From: Thermococcus sp.
Lineage (GTDB): Archaea > Methanobacteriota_B > Thermococci > Thermococcales > Thermococcaceae
Direction: 5' to 3'
Assembly (NCBI RefSeq): GCF_027011145.1
Contig: NZ_JALVAO010000015.1
Span: forward strand, 40,412-104,411
DNA length: 64,000 bases
Below, piece by piece: positions 14,593 to 23,256 of this stretch. The notes under the pieces are model-generated. The model ran no database searches. It was not told where the DNA came from and was given only the letters and a program-made list of their open reading frames with translations. Position numbers and translations under genes: made by a program. The number at the start of each line of letters is the position of its first letter. The first letter of the stretch is position 1.

Positions 14593-16695
14593 TTGAGGGT
14601 CCCCGTCGTTTGTCCGTACTGCGGGGTTGGGTGCAGGCTCTACATCGAAAAAACTCCCGAAGGTTACAGGCTGGATTACGCTGACGATATACCGGGCATT
14701 CCGAACGAGAACGGAAGCCTCTGCCCGAAGGGGAACGCCGTTCTCGATTTGCTCTCAAAGGACAGGCTGAAAAAACCTCTCAAGGCAAAGGAAGAGGGAA
14801 AGTTCGTCGAGGTAAGCTGGAGCGATGCTATTAAAGAGGTCGCCGAGAGACTAAGGGAAATAGCCAGAGACGACCCCAACCAGCTCATGTTCTTCGGCTC
14901 GGCCAAAACATACAACGAGCCCAACTACCTGATTCAAAAGCTGGCCAGAATGCTCGGAACCAACAACATCGACCACTGCGCGAGGCTCTGCCACTCCTCG
15001 ACGGTTGCGGGCCTGAAGGCCGTCTTCGGTGCCGGAGCCATGACCAACACCTACCGCGACATCGAGATGGCGGACGTGATAGTGATTTGGGGTCACAACT
15101 ACGCTGAAACCCACCCGGTCGGCTTCCGCTACGTCCTCAAGGCCAAGGAGAGGGGAGCAAAAGTCATCGTCGTTGACCCGCGCTATACAAGAACCGCCTG
15201 GTTCTCGGACATGTTCCTCCAGCTTTATCCCGGAACAGACATAGCCCTCGCCAACGGCATGATGCACGTTATAATAAAACACGGCCTCTACGACAAGGAT
15301 TTCGTTGAAAAAAGAACCGTTGGCTTCTCAGAGCTGAAGAAGACCGTAGAGAAGTACCCCCTCAAGAGGGTGGAGGAGATAACCAGCGTCCCTGCAGAGC
15401 TGATAGAGGAAGCCGCGGTAACGTTCGCCAGGGCCGAAAACGCTGTCATAACGTGGGCAATGGGATTAACACAGTCGGTTCACGGCTACGACAACGTCAG
15501 GGCCGTTGCGACGCTCATAGCGATAACCGGGCACATAGGAAAGCCCGGAAACGGTGCATCACCCATGCGTGGCCAGAACAACGTTCAGGGTGCCTGTGAC
15601 CTGGGTGTTCTTCCAAACGTCTTTCCCGGCTACCGGCCGGTAACGGACCCCGAAGAGAGGAAAGCCTTCGAAAAATTCTGGGGGGTTCAGCTCAGCGGTG
15701 ATGTGGGCCTTACAACGGTCGAGGCGACCCATGAAGCGCTGAGGGGCAGGCTTAGGGCCTACTACATAATGGGTGAAAATCCCGTCATAAGCGAGGCCAA
15801 CTCAAGGAACGTCCTCAGGGCCCTTAGAAAGCTCGAATTCCTCGTCGTGCAGGACATCTTCCCCACAGAGACAACGAGATTGGCGGACATCGTTCTGCCC
15901 GCAACCTCGATGCTCGAAAACGAGGGTTCCCTCACCAACACGGAGAGGCGCGTGCAGTGGAGTTTCAAGGCCATAGAACCGCCGGGGGAAGCGAGGCCAG
16001 ACTGGTGGATAGTGAGCGAGATAGGAAAGGCGGTTGGCTTCACGGAAAGTGGAGCGAAGGGCTTCAACTACACCTCCCCGGAGGAGATACTGAGGGAGAT
16101 AAACGCAATCGTTCCCCAGTACAGGGGGATAACGCCCGAGAGACTCAAGAAAAACCTCGCCGGAATCCACTGGCCGTGTCCGAGCGAAGACCACCCGGGA
16201 ACGAGGGTTCTCTACACCGAGAGGTTCTTAACACCCGACGGGAAGGCCCATCTGGCTTCCGTTGAGCACAGACCACCCGCGGAAACGCCTGACGAAGAAT
16301 ACCCGCTGATTCTGACGACGATGCGATACGTCGGGCACTTCCACACGCTGACCATGACCGGGAGGAGCGAGCTCCTGAGGAAGCGCTGGAGGGAGCCTTT
16401 CCTCGAGGTTCACCCGAATGATGCGGAGCGCTTTGAGCTAAAAGACGGGGAATGGGCGCTCATCGAGACCAGACGTGGCAGGTACGTGGCGAGGGTGAAA
16501 GTGACGAAGGCGGTGAAGCCCGGCGTGGTTGCTATTCCATGGCACTGGGGGGCCAACGTCCTGACGAACGATGCCCTCGACCCGGTTTCAAAAATCCCGG
16601 ACACCAAGGCATGCGCCTCTCGAGTCAAGGCCATTAGCGATGCCGAGGCGAAGCGTATTTTGGAGGAGCTCAGGAACGAGGGGGTGGTAGCGTGA
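14593..16695 (+). CDS. fdhA: formate dehydrogenase catalytic subunit (Mo/W-bis-pterin), cysteine type
   Basis: About 700 residues. The N-terminal [4Fe-4S] ligands are CPYCGVGC (Cys7, 10, 14) and Cys44 in SLCPKG. The pterin-binding oxidoreductase domains follow, with the C-terminal molydopterin-dinucleotide-binding domain last. The catalytic position is Cys133 in HCARLCHSS, aligning with selenocysteine 140 of E. coli FdhH, so this is the sulphur form and no UGA recoding is needed. It oxidises formate to CO2. TTG at 14593 is chosen because GGGGGTGGTAAC precedes it, exactly as at mbhA; the frame extends to GTG 14548 without a ribosome binding site. First gene of a five-gene unit. Confidence 0.88.
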   Translation: MRVPVVCPYCGVGCRLYIEKTPEGYRLDYADDIPGIPNENGSLCPKGNAVLDLLSKDRLKKPLKAKEEGKFVEVSWSDAIKEVAERLREIARDDPNQLMFFGSAKTYNEPNYLIQKLARMLGTNNIDHCARLCHSSTVAGLKAVFGAGAMTNTYRDIEMADVIVIWGHNYAETHPVGFRYVLKAKERGAKVIVVDPRYTRTAWFSDMFLQLYPGTDIALANGMMHVIIKHGLYDKDFVEKRTVGFSELKKTVEKYPLKRVEEITSVPAELIEEAAVTFARAENAVITWAMGLTQSVHGYDNVRAVATLIAITGHIGKPGNGASPMRGQNNVQGACDLGVLPNVFPGYRPVTDPEERKAFEKFWGVQLSGDVGLTTVEATHEALRGRLRAYYIMGENPVISEANSRNVLRALRKLEFLVVQDIFPTETTRLADIVLPATSMLENEGSLTNTERRVQWSFKAIEPPGEARPDWWIVSEIGKAVGFTESGAKGFNYTSPEEILREINAIVPQYRGITPERLKKNLAGIHWPCPSEDHPGTRVLYTERFLTPDGKAHLASVEHRPPAETPDEEYPLILTTMRYVGHFHTLTMTGRSELLRKRWREPFLEVHPNDAERFELKDGEWALIETRRGRYVARVKVTKAVKPGVVAIPWHWGANVLTNDALDPVSKIPDTKACASRVKAISDAEAKRILEELRNEGVVA

Positions 16696-17162
16696 CCGGA
16701 ATCCTGATTGACCCCGGCAAGTGCATAGCATGCAGGGCCTGCGAAGTTGCCTGTGAGAGGGAACACGGGAGGAGCTTCATCACGGTCTTTGAGTTCGAAG
16801 GCTCGGCAGTACCCCTCAACTGTCGCCACTGCGAGAAGGCGCCGTGCATAGAGGCCTGCCCAACTGGAGCGCTTTTCAGGGATAAAGACGGGGCTGTGAT
16901 GGTAGACGTCAAGAAGTGCATAGGGTGCGATATGTGTCTCCTGGCGTGTCCCTTTGGAATACCTGAAATGGCTGGAAAAATCATGGTAAAGTGCGACCTC
17001 TGTCCTGAAAGAAGGGCCGAGGGGAAGCTCCCCCTCTGCGTCCAGACCTGTCCAACGAGAGCGCTAACCTACGAAGAGCCCAACGAGTTCTCCGTAAGGA
17101 GGAGAAAGTCCTACGCCGAGAGAATCGCCCTCAGGAGGGCCCATGATGTTCCCCAACTTTGA
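16692..17162 (+). CDS. four-cluster ferredoxin-like electron-transfer subunit (HycB/CooF type)
   Basis: 156 residues with sixteen cysteines in the pattern for four [4Fe-4S] clusters: CIACRACEVAC, CRHCEKAPCIEACP, CIGCDMCLLACP and CDLCPE followed by CVQTCP. This is the HycB/FdhB/CooF family that carries electrons between a molybdopterin enzyme and a hydrogenase or flavoprotein. It starts at a GTG overlapping the fdhA stop and is the direct electron acceptor candidate for FdhA. It overlaps the next gene by 20 bases. Confidence 0.85.
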   Translation: MTGILIDPGKCIACRACEVACEREHGRSFITVFEFEGSAVPLNCRHCEKAPCIEACPTGALFRDKDGAVMVDVKKCIGCDMCLLACPFGIPEMAGKIMVKCDLCPERRAEGKLPLCVQTCPTRALTYEEPNEFSVRRRKSYAERIALRRAHDVPQL

Positions 17163-17511
17163 CTGGGAAAAATGCATAGGCTGTATTGCCTGCGTAAGAA
17201 CCTGCAGAGGCGGGGCTTTGAGCTACACCGACAGAGAGGGAATCAGGACGATAACCTTTGAGCCCGGGCTCTGCGACGGTGATTTGCTCTGCCTCGAGGT
17301 CTGTCCGGTTGGAGCGATAGAGCCCTCCCCCAAATCCAGTGGTGACTCGGCAACGTTTCCCCTAGCCCGGTGTGAAAACTGCGGTAAACTGACAGATTTC
17401 ACGGTTAAAGAGGTCGAATGGGGGAAGGAGAGGGGTCTTTTCGATGTTTTCCTGTGTCCGGAATGTAGAAGGGTCGAATCGGCAAAGAGGATAGGGGAGG
17501 GATTTGAATGA
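17143..17511 (+). CDS. iron-sulphur protein with C-terminal zinc-ribbon-like cysteines
   Basis: 122 residues. The first cluster motif is CIGCIACVRTC and the second is CDGDLLCLEVCP, in which the usual CxxC spacing is stretched to CxxxxxC. The C-terminal part adds CENC and CPEC, a four-cysteine set that could hold zinc or another cluster. It lies inside the formate dehydrogenase operon with overlaps on both sides, so it is likely an electron-transfer subunit of the same complex. Start ATG at 17143 (or 17146) follows GGAGGGCCC. Confidence 0.75.
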   Translation: MMFPNFDWEKCIGCIACVRTCRGGALSYTDREGIRTITFEPGLCDGDLLCLEVCPVGAIEPSPKSSGDSATFPLARCENCGKLTDFTVKEVEWGKERGLFDVFLCPECRRVESAKRIGEGFE

Positions 17512-18569
17512 ACGGCATAAACTTCGCCTTTCACTGCCTTGAGAGGCCGGAGCCGAGCGGAAAAAGGGTCGCGATAATAGGGTCAGGACCCGCGGGACTT
17601 TCCGCGGCCGGCTATCTGGCCTGCAAGGGACATGAAGTCCACGTTTACGACAAACTGCCCGAACCGGGTGGACTTATGCTCTTCGCCATTCCAGAGTTCA
17701 GGATTTCTGTTGAGAGAGTCAGGCTCGGCTACAGGGATTTGATGGAACGAATGGGGGTGAAGTTCCACACGGGTGTCAAGGTTATCTCGGGCGAAAGAAG
17801 GGACGAGGGAGACGAGTTCGTTGAGAAAACGATTGATTTCGAGGAGCTTGTAGAGAGCTTCGACGCGGTTCTCATTGCAACGGGAACATGGAAGTCATGG
17901 GTTGCAGACATCCCCGGAATCGAGCTTGAGGGAGTCTTCAAGGCCCTTGAGTACCTATTCAAAATAAAGAGCGCCAAACTCGGCCACATGGGCTGGAGCA
18001 AAGTCCCGGAGATAAAAGGCAAGCGCGTGATGGTTGTCGGGGCAGGGCATACGGCCTGCGACGTTGCAATGGAGAGCCTTCTTCTTGGAGCAGAGAAGGT
18101 CTACATGAGCTACCGCAGGACGATAAGGGAAGCCCCTGCAGGAAGCTACGAGATAAACCTTCTCCGCGAAAAGGGCGTTGAGTGGCTCGAACTGACGATG
18201 CCGAAGAGAATCCTCGGAGAGAACGGAAGGGTGAAGGCCGTTGAGCTCGTCAGAACAAAACTCAGCGAGCCCGATGAGACCGGAAGGAGAAGACCAGTAC
18301 CGATAGAGGGGAGCGAGTTCACGGTTGAGGTTGACTACGTGGTCTGTGCCATGGGACAGATTCCAACACCGCCCTTTGGGGAGAACGTCGGAATAGCGAC
18401 AGATAGAAAGGGCAGAATCGTCGTTGATTCCCGGCACATGACGAGCAGGGAAGGTGTCTTCGCGGCCGGGGACGTTGTTCTCGGCCCTTCGCTTGTTGGT
18501 AGGGCAACGAGGGACGGCCTATACGCGGCGCGCGATATTCATCTCTGGCTTACGGGGGTGAGAGCATGA
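17508..18569 (+). CDS. GltD/NfnB-like FAD- and NAD(P)-dependent oxidoreductase
   Basis: 353 residues with two dinucleotide-binding motifs: GSGPAG (25-30) for FAD and GAGHTACDVAMES (178-190) for NAD(P)H. The following YRRTIREAP is the arginine-rich stretch seen in NADPH-binding relatives. It matches the small subunit of glutamate synthase and NfnB but lacks their N-terminal Fe-S domain; the three separate ferredoxin-like subunits of this operon presumably replace it. It suggests that electrons from formate can be exchanged with NAD(P)H as well as with ferredoxin or Mbh. ATGA-type overlaps join it to both neighbours. Confidence 0.82.
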   Translation: MNGINFAFHCLERPEPSGKRVAIIGSGPAGLSAAGYLACKGHEVHVYDKLPEPGGLMLFAIPEFRISVERVRLGYRDLMERMGVKFHTGVKVISGERRDEGDEFVEKTIDFEELVESFDAVLIATGTWKSWVADIPGIELEGVFKALEYLFKIKSAKLGHMGWSKVPEIKGKRVMVVGAGHTACDVAMESLLLGAEKVYMSYRRTIREAPAGSYEINLLREKGVEWLELTMPKRILGENGRVKAVELVRTKLSEPDETGRRRPVPIEGSEFTVEVDYVVCAMGQIPTPPFGENVGIATDRKGRIVVDSRHMTSREGVFAAGDVVLGPSLVGRATRDGLYAARDIHLWLTGVRA

Positions 18570-19018
18570 AGCTCCTCGTCGATTTCAACGCCTGCATAGG
18601 TTGCGAAACCTGCGAAGCGGTGTGCGACTTCATCCACGACGGAAGGCCTAACATAAGGGTCGTCTTCGCGAGCAACGGTGTTGGCGTTCCGATTAACTGT
18701 CGCCACTGTGAGGAAGCGCCCTGTATGGCCGTCTGTCCCGTGAACGCGATTACCCGCGATAAAGACGGGGCCGTGATAATAAACCAAGAGACGTGCATAG
18801 GATGTCTCATGTGCCTCTCAGTGTGCCCTTTTGGAGCGATAAGCTACGAGCCCGTCGTTAAGGTCGTCTACAAGTGCGATATGTGCGCCGAGAGAAGGGC
18901 CAAAGGACTGAAGCCGGCCTGCCACGAGATGTGTCCCGCTAACGCTATCTACTACGGACCCGGAGATGGGGAGGAGAAGAGGATAAAAGTCGCAGAGATA
19001 ATCGCACGGAACCTCTGA
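18566..19018 (+). CDS. second four-cluster ferredoxin-like electron-transfer subunit
   Basis: 150 residues with the same four-cluster layout as the 16,692 gene: CIGCETCEAVC, CRHCEEAPCMAVCP, CIGCLMCLSVCP and CDMC followed by CHEMCP. The two proteins are paralogues flanking the flavoprotein, so one may dock to FdhA and the other to a second partner such as the hydrogenase. Its ATG overlaps the flavoprotein stop. It is the last gene of the fdh unit; 197 bases then separate it from mbhA. Confidence 0.83.
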   Translation: MKLLVDFNACIGCETCEAVCDFIHDGRPNIRVVFASNGVGVPINCRHCEEAPCMAVCPVNAITRDKDGAVIINQETCIGCLMCLSVCPFGAISYEPVVKVVYKCDMCAERRAKGLKPACHEMCPANAIYYGPGDGEEKRIKVAEIIARNL

Positions 19019-19095
19019 ATTTCCAGACATATCCACCGAAAACCGTTAAAGTTCGTTAGTGCTTACAATAAAACATGAAAGCTCCTAAACCTTTG

Positions 19096-19112
19096 GTTTA
19101 CAACAAGGTGTT
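19096..19112. promoter_or_regulatory. consensus SurR-binding site upstream of mbh
   Basis: GTTTACAACAAGGTGTT matches the published extended SurR motif GTTn3AACn5GTT at all nine fixed positions. SurR in its reduced state is known to activate mbh in Pyrococcus furiosus and to lose DNA binding when elemental sulphur oxidises its cysteines. The site lies 26 bases upstream of a TATA-like CTTTAAAAA (19138-19146), the side expected for an activator. Confidence 0.75.
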
Positions 19113-19116
19113 TCCT

Positions 19117-19126
19117 ACCTTTTTTT
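19117..19126 (+). terminator. T-rich transcript end after the fdh unit
   Basis: CCTTTTTTT with seven T, about 100 bases after the last fdh gene and before the mbh TATA box. Archaeal intrinsic termination needs little more than such a tract, so it may separate the two transcripts. Confidence 0.35.
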
Positions 19127-19215
19127 ACCAAACTGAGCTTTAAAAAAGCGTTTTAAGTCAGAAAGAGAAGTTTCAAATCGAGAGTAAAGGAAAGCGTTAA
19201 TGCGGAGGTGGTAGC

Positions 19216-19719
19216 TTGCCGTTCATAGTCGCGTTCGTCTTTGCATACCTCATCTGGCTCGTTTTAACTGCCGGGACGAAGGGACTACTATGGGACACCC
19301 AGGAGCTTATAGCCGGCCTGATATTCGCGCTCATAGTCGGCTACGCCACGAGAGACGTTGTTGGGGATAAATCAGCCCGCTTCCTGAACCCCCTGAAGTG
19401 GATTGAATGGATTGCCTACGTACCCGTACTCTTCTGGGGGATGGTTAAGGCCAACCTCCACGTTGCTTATCTCGTCATAACGGGAAAGATAAGGCCGGGA
19501 ATCGTCAGGGTTCCGGTGGAACTTGAGAACGATGCCCAGTACACGATTCTCGCCAATTCCATTACCCTAACCCCGGGAACGCTGACAATAGACGCCTGTC
19601 CGGACGAAAAGGCACTCTACGTCCACTGGATTGACATTCCTCCCGGCTTAGAAAGGCCAGAAAACTCGGAACCGGTTTCTGGACCCTTTGAAAAATGGGC
19701 GAGGAGGCTGGGAAGATGA
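19216..19719 (+). CDS. mbhA: membrane-bound hydrogenase subunit A (MrpE/MnhE-like)
   Basis: 167 residues with two N-terminal hydrophobic helices and a cytoplasmic domain ending in ITLTPGTLTID, the hallmark of the MrpE/MnhE antiporter subunit. It belongs to the sodium-translocating half of the Mbh complex. The start is TTG at 19216, set by GGAGGTGGTAGC immediately upstream. First gene of the fourteen-subunit mbh operon, preceded by a SurR site. Confidence 0.9.
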   Translation: MPFIVAFVFAYLIWLVLTAGTKGLLWDTQELIAGLIFALIVGYATRDVVGDKSARFLNPLKWIEWIAYVPVLFWGMVKANLHVAYLVITGKIRPGIVRVPVELENDAQYTILANSITLTPGTLTIDACPDEKALYVHWIDIPPGLERPENSEPVSGPFEKWARRLGR

Positions 19720-19979
19720 TTGACCCGGTGTTCTTCTACGCAACCCTGCTCGTCTCGATAGCATCGTTTCTAACGATACTGAGGATTATGCTGGGCCCGA
19801 GCATTCCGGACAGGGTCGTCGGAGTGGACACCCTGAACACACTGGTCGTTGCGACGATGGTTCTTCTTGGAGCGGCCTACGACAGGACGATTTACATTGA
19901 CATAGCCATAGTTTACGCCCTGCTGAGCTACATCGGAACCCTTGTCATAGCCCGCTACCTGCAGGGGGGATTGCAATGA
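19716..19979 (+). CDS. mbhB: membrane-bound hydrogenase subunit B (MrpF-like)
   Basis: 87 residues, three transmembrane helices, with the MrpF pattern LGPSIPDRVVGVDTLNT. It is part of the ion-translocating membrane module. ATG at 19716 overlaps the mbhA stop (ATGA) and follows GAGGAGGCTGGG; the frame also opens at 19695, but that start has no ribosome binding site. Confidence 0.9.
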   Translation: MIDPVFFYATLLVSIASFLTILRIMLGPSIPDRVVGVDTLNTLVVATMVLLGAAYDRTIYIDIAIVYALLSYIGTLVIARYLQGGLQ

Positions 19980-20341
19980 TTGAGTACCTGATTTACGCCT
20001 TCCTTTCGATAGCGATAACCTTCAACATTCTGGGGAGCATAGCCCTGCACCGTTTCCCCGACGTTTACACCCGCCTTCACGGAGCTACGAAGTGCACAAC
20101 CTTCGGAACGATATTCGCCGTTCTGGCCGTTGTTACCCACGCCCTCAACCAGCTCCAGATTACCGGCGACCCGAAGTACCTCCAGATGGCCCTCCACAGT
20201 TTGGTTGCACTCGTTGCTTTACTCCTCACGAACCCTGTCAGTGCCCATGCAATAGCCAAAGCGGCACATCTGAGCGGATACAAGCCAGCTAAAGCGGTTG
20301 TTGACGCCTATGAGGAGAAGCTCGGGGGTGAGGCGGAATGA
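19976..20341 (+). CDS. mbhC: membrane-bound hydrogenase subunit C (MrpG-like)
   Basis: 121 residues with three membrane helices and the MrpG motif RFPDVYTRLHGATKCTTFG. It is a small subunit of the antiporter-like module that couples electron flow to Na+ movement. Its ATG overlaps the mbhB stop, and its own stop overlaps mbhD. Confidence 0.9.
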   Translation: MIEYLIYAFLSIAITFNILGSIALHRFPDVYTRLHGATKCTTFGTIFAVLAVVTHALNQLQITGDPKYLQMALHSLVALVALLLTNPVSAHAIAKAAHLSGYKPAKAVVDAYEEKLGGEAE

Positions 20342-20601
20342 AGGCACTAACGATTGACATGACGATTCAGGCGATAATACTCATCGGCGTCCTAATAACC
20401 GCTTATCTGACTATTCGCTTCAAGGATTTACTTGCCGCCGCGCTGATGTCGGCCGCGATGAGCCTGCTCCTCAGCCTTGAGTTCTACATGCTCCACGCAC
20501 CTGACGTGGCTATAGCAGAGGCGGCCGTTGGTGCCGGAGTAGTTACCGCCGTGATAGTTTACGGCATAGCCAAGACGGACAGGTGGGAGGTGGAACCATG
20601 A
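20338..20601 (+). CDS. mbhD: membrane-bound hydrogenase subunit D (MrpA C-terminal/DUF4040-like)
   Basis: 87 residues, three hydrophobic segments, with the motif LEFYMLHAPDVAIAEAAVGAG found in the DUF4040 part of MrpA/MrpB. It lies in the proper position of the mbh order. Translationally coupled on both sides. Confidence 0.88.
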   Translation: MKALTIDMTIQAIILIGVLITAYLTIRFKDLLAAALMSAAMSLLLSLEFYMLHAPDVAIAEAAVGAGVVTAVIVYGIAKTDRWEVEP

Positions 20602-20894
20602 AAAGAACGCTCGCTTACCTCTCACTGTTCTTCATTCTCGGAGTTCTCCTCTACATAGCGAACCCCAACTACGGGCTCGTCTTTGGTCCCGGCGGGAAGG
20701 AGTGGCTTTCGCTCCGCTATACGGACAACTACTACATTACCCACGGTCTAAAAGAGGTAGGCGGTATGAACATCGTCACGGACATAGTATTTGATTACAG
20801 GGGTTACGATACGATTGGAGAAGCCACGGTTCTCTTCACGGCCATAGCCGGTGCCATAGCGCTTCTAAGGCCCTGGAGGGGGGACGAGTCATGA
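20598..20894 (+). CDS. mbhE: membrane-bound hydrogenase subunit E
   Basis: 98 residues from ATG 20598, which overlaps the mbhD stop and follows GGAGGTGGAACC. One N-terminal helix, a loop (NIVTDIVFDYRGYDTIGE) and a second helix match the MbhE family related to part of MrpA/B. Part of the Na+-translocating module. Confidence 0.87.
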   Translation: MKRTLAYLSLFFILGVLLYIANPNYGLVFGPGGKEWLSLRYTDNYYITHGLKEVGGMNIVTDIVFDYRGYDTIGEATVLFTAIAGAIALLRPWRGDES

Positions 20895-21355
20895 CGTGCA
20901 GGCCAAGATGCGGTAGCGACATGGGGCTCATCGTCAAGACCTCTGCGAGGGCTATAATCCCCCTCATAGGCATCTTTGGAGCCTACATAGTCATGCACGG
21001 TCATCTAACGCCGGGAGGTGGCTTCCAGGGTGGTGCCACCATAGCGGGAGCAGGGATACTCTTCCTCGTCTCCTTCGGCCTCGACGAGATGAAGAAGCAC
21101 TACAACAAGAGCCTTTACTCGGCTCTGGAAGGGATAGGAGGCCTTGTCTTCCTCGGCGCGGCGATGCTGGGAATGGGTGTAGCCTTCTTCTACAACATCC
21201 TCTGGCACAACGGGCCCTTCTTCAACGGAAAACCGGGAACGCTACTCTCGGCCGGATTTCTGCCCATAATGAACTTAGCGGTAGGATTGAAGGTTTTCAC
21301 GGGATTGATTAGCGCCCTCACCGCGATAGCCCTCTACCGGAGGTGGAAGTCATGA
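20891..21355 (+). CDS. mbhF: membrane-bound hydrogenase subunit F (MrpB-like)
   Basis: 154 residues with four membrane helices and the MrpB hallmark GHLTPGGGFQGG. It begins with a short cysteine-containing segment (MTCRPRCGSD). The ATG overlaps the mbhE stop. Confidence 0.9.
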   Translation: MTCRPRCGSDMGLIVKTSARAIIPLIGIFGAYIVMHGHLTPGGGFQGGATIAGAGILFLVSFGLDEMKKHYNKSLYSALEGIGGLVFLGAAMLGMGVAFFYNILWHNGPFFNGKPGTLLSAGFLPIMNLAVGLKVFTGLISALTAIALYRRWKS

Positions 21356-21711
21356 TTCAGTTCCAGTTCATCACCGCGTTCCTGCTCATAGTCCTCGGAA
21401 TCTACGCCTTTCTGGCAAAGAGGAACCTAATCAAGCTAATTTTAGCGCTTGACATAATAGACTCCGGAATCCATCTCCTCCTAATCAGCCTCGGCTACCG
21501 CATAGAGCTGAACGAGGTACCAACCGCTCCAATTTATACGGGTTATGAAACGCTGAAGAGCCCGATGGTCGGGCCTTTGCCCCAGGCCCTGGTTCTAACG
21601 AGCATAGTCATCGGCGTCTGTGTGCTTTCCCTCGCAATAGCCCTGACGATAAACGCCTACCGCCACTACGGGACCCTTGACGTGAGAGCTCTAAGGAGGT
21701 TGAGGGGATGA
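21352..21711 (+). CDS. mbhG: membrane-bound hydrogenase subunit G (MrpC/NuoK-like)
   Basis: 119 residues with three helices and the NuoK/MrpC pattern GIYAFLAKRNLIKLILALDI and PLPQALVLTSIVIG. ATG at 21352 overlaps the mbhF stop and follows GGAGGTGGAAGTC; the GTG at 21343 is part of that ribosome binding site. Confidence 0.9.
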   Translation: MIQFQFITAFLLIVLGIYAFLAKRNLIKLILALDIIDSGIHLLLISLGYRIELNEVPTAPIYTGYETLKSPMVGPLPQALVLTSIVIGVCVLSLAIALTINAYRHYGTLDVRALRRLRG

Positions 21712-23255
21712 ACGGCGAGGCAATACTTCCCTACCTCATAATCATTCCCCTCTTTGGAGCGTTCTCGATGCCAATAGTGAGCCTGGCTGGAAGGAAGGCA
21801 AGGGAAGCGTGGGCCGTTATTATAAGCGGTGCTACATTAGCACTGGGTTCGGCGCTCTTTTACTACGTCTGGGAGAGCGGAAAAATAGTCCTCTACACCC
21901 TTGGAGCGAAGAGTCCACTTGGCCAAGGCGTTAACTTCCCGATAAGGATAGTCTGGGAGGTCGACACCTTCGGTGCCCTCATGGTGCTTATGGTGACCTT
22001 CGTATCTTTCATGGCGGTGATTTACTCCCTCGGTTACATGAAGCACGATACCGGCCTCGACAAGTACTACACACTCATCATAATCCTAGAGCTCGGAATG
22101 CTCGGCATAGCGATAACCGGAGACCTCTTCAACTTCTACGTCTTCCTTGAGATAATGAGCATAGCCAGCTACGCCCTGGTTGCCTTCAGGAACGACACCT
22201 GGGAGGGCATTGAGGCAGGCATCAAATACATGTTCGTCGGCTCGATAGCGAGTTCCCTGATTTTGCTCGGCATAGCCCTTCTCTACGGTCAGTATGGAAC
22301 GCTGACGATGGGATATCTGGCCTTAAAGCTCTCCCAGAATCCCACGGTCGTTGGAAAGGTTGCGCTGGCGCTCTTCATAGCGGGGCTTCTCTTCAAGAGC
22401 GGTGCTTCCCCGGTTCACATGTGGCTTGCCGATGCACATCCCGCCGCTCCAAGCTCGATTTCGGCTATGCTTTCAGGTCTGGTCATCAAGATAGGAGGAA
22501 TCTACGCCCTAACAAGGATTCTATTCAGCATCTACGGAACCAGCATTAGCACGAAGACGGTGGGCTGGGTCATCATCGTCTTCGCCTGTATAACGCTGAT
22601 AGTCGGCAACGCCATGGCCGTAATCCAGACGGACATGAAGAGGCTCCTGGCTTACTCCTCGGTCGGGCAGATAGGCTACATTCTCCTTGGGATTGGAATC
22701 GGCTTGACAGCTTATGGAAGCCAGACAGGGGAGATAGCTTTGGCTGGAGCAATCTACCACACCTTCAACCATGCCCTCATGAAAGCCTTGCTCTTCCTGA
22801 TTGCAGGCGTTGTAATCCACCAGCTCGGGACGAGGAACTTGAACGAGCTGAGCGGATTGGCCAAAACCATGCCCAAGACAACCTTTGCCTTCCTCATTGG
22901 TGCGGCCGCGATAATAGGAATGCCCCCCCTCAACGGCTTCGCAAGCAAGTGGCTCATCTATGAGAGCTCAGCTATATTCAACCCGCTCCTGGGCGCGATA
23001 GCAATAATCGGAACGGCCTTCTGTACAGCAGCATACGTGAGGGTTCTCTACACCTTCTTCGGAAGGCCGAGTGAGAAGGTTATGAAGGCCAAAGACCCAG
23101 AGGGGACGATGCTCTGGCCGATACTAATACTTACAATCGCCATAATCGTCATGGGCCTCTTCCCGTGGCAGATAAGCGACAAGATAATGATTCCGGCTGT
23201 AAAGACCTTGGAGAACCAGCTGGCCTACGTGAGCACTCTCCTGGGGGGTGCGTGA
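21708..23255 (+). CDS. mbhH: membrane-bound hydrogenase subunit H (MrpD/NuoN-like ion channel subunit)
   Basis: 515 residues with about fourteen membrane helices, the large antiporter-like subunit. The conserved lysine helix SVGQIGYILLG and the NHALMKALLFL segment of complex I NuoL/M/N are present. It is the ion-pumping subunit that uses the energy of ferredoxin-dependent H2 production. Overlaps its neighbours by 4 bases upstream. Confidence 0.92.
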   Translation: MNGEAILPYLIIIPLFGAFSMPIVSLAGRKAREAWAVIISGATLALGSALFYYVWESGKIVLYTLGAKSPLGQGVNFPIRIVWEVDTFGALMVLMVTFVSFMAVIYSLGYMKHDTGLDKYYTLIIILELGMLGIAITGDLFNFYVFLEIMSIASYALVAFRNDTWEGIEAGIKYMFVGSIASSLILLGIALLYGQYGTLTMGYLALKLSQNPTVVGKVALALFIAGLLFKSGASPVHMWLADAHPAAPSSISAMLSGLVIKIGGIYALTRILFSIYGTSISTKTVGWVIIVFACITLIVGNAMAVIQTDMKRLLAYSSVGQIGYILLGIGIGLTAYGSQTGEIALAGAIYHTFNHALMKALLFLIAGVVIHQLGTRNLNELSGLAKTMPKTTFAFLIGAAAIIGMPPLNGFASKWLIYESSAIFNPLLGAIAIIGTAFCTAAYVRVLYTFFGRPSEKVMKAKDPEGTMLWPILILTIAIIVMGLFPWQISDKIMIPAVKTLENQLAYVSTLLGGA

Positions 23256-23256
23256 A

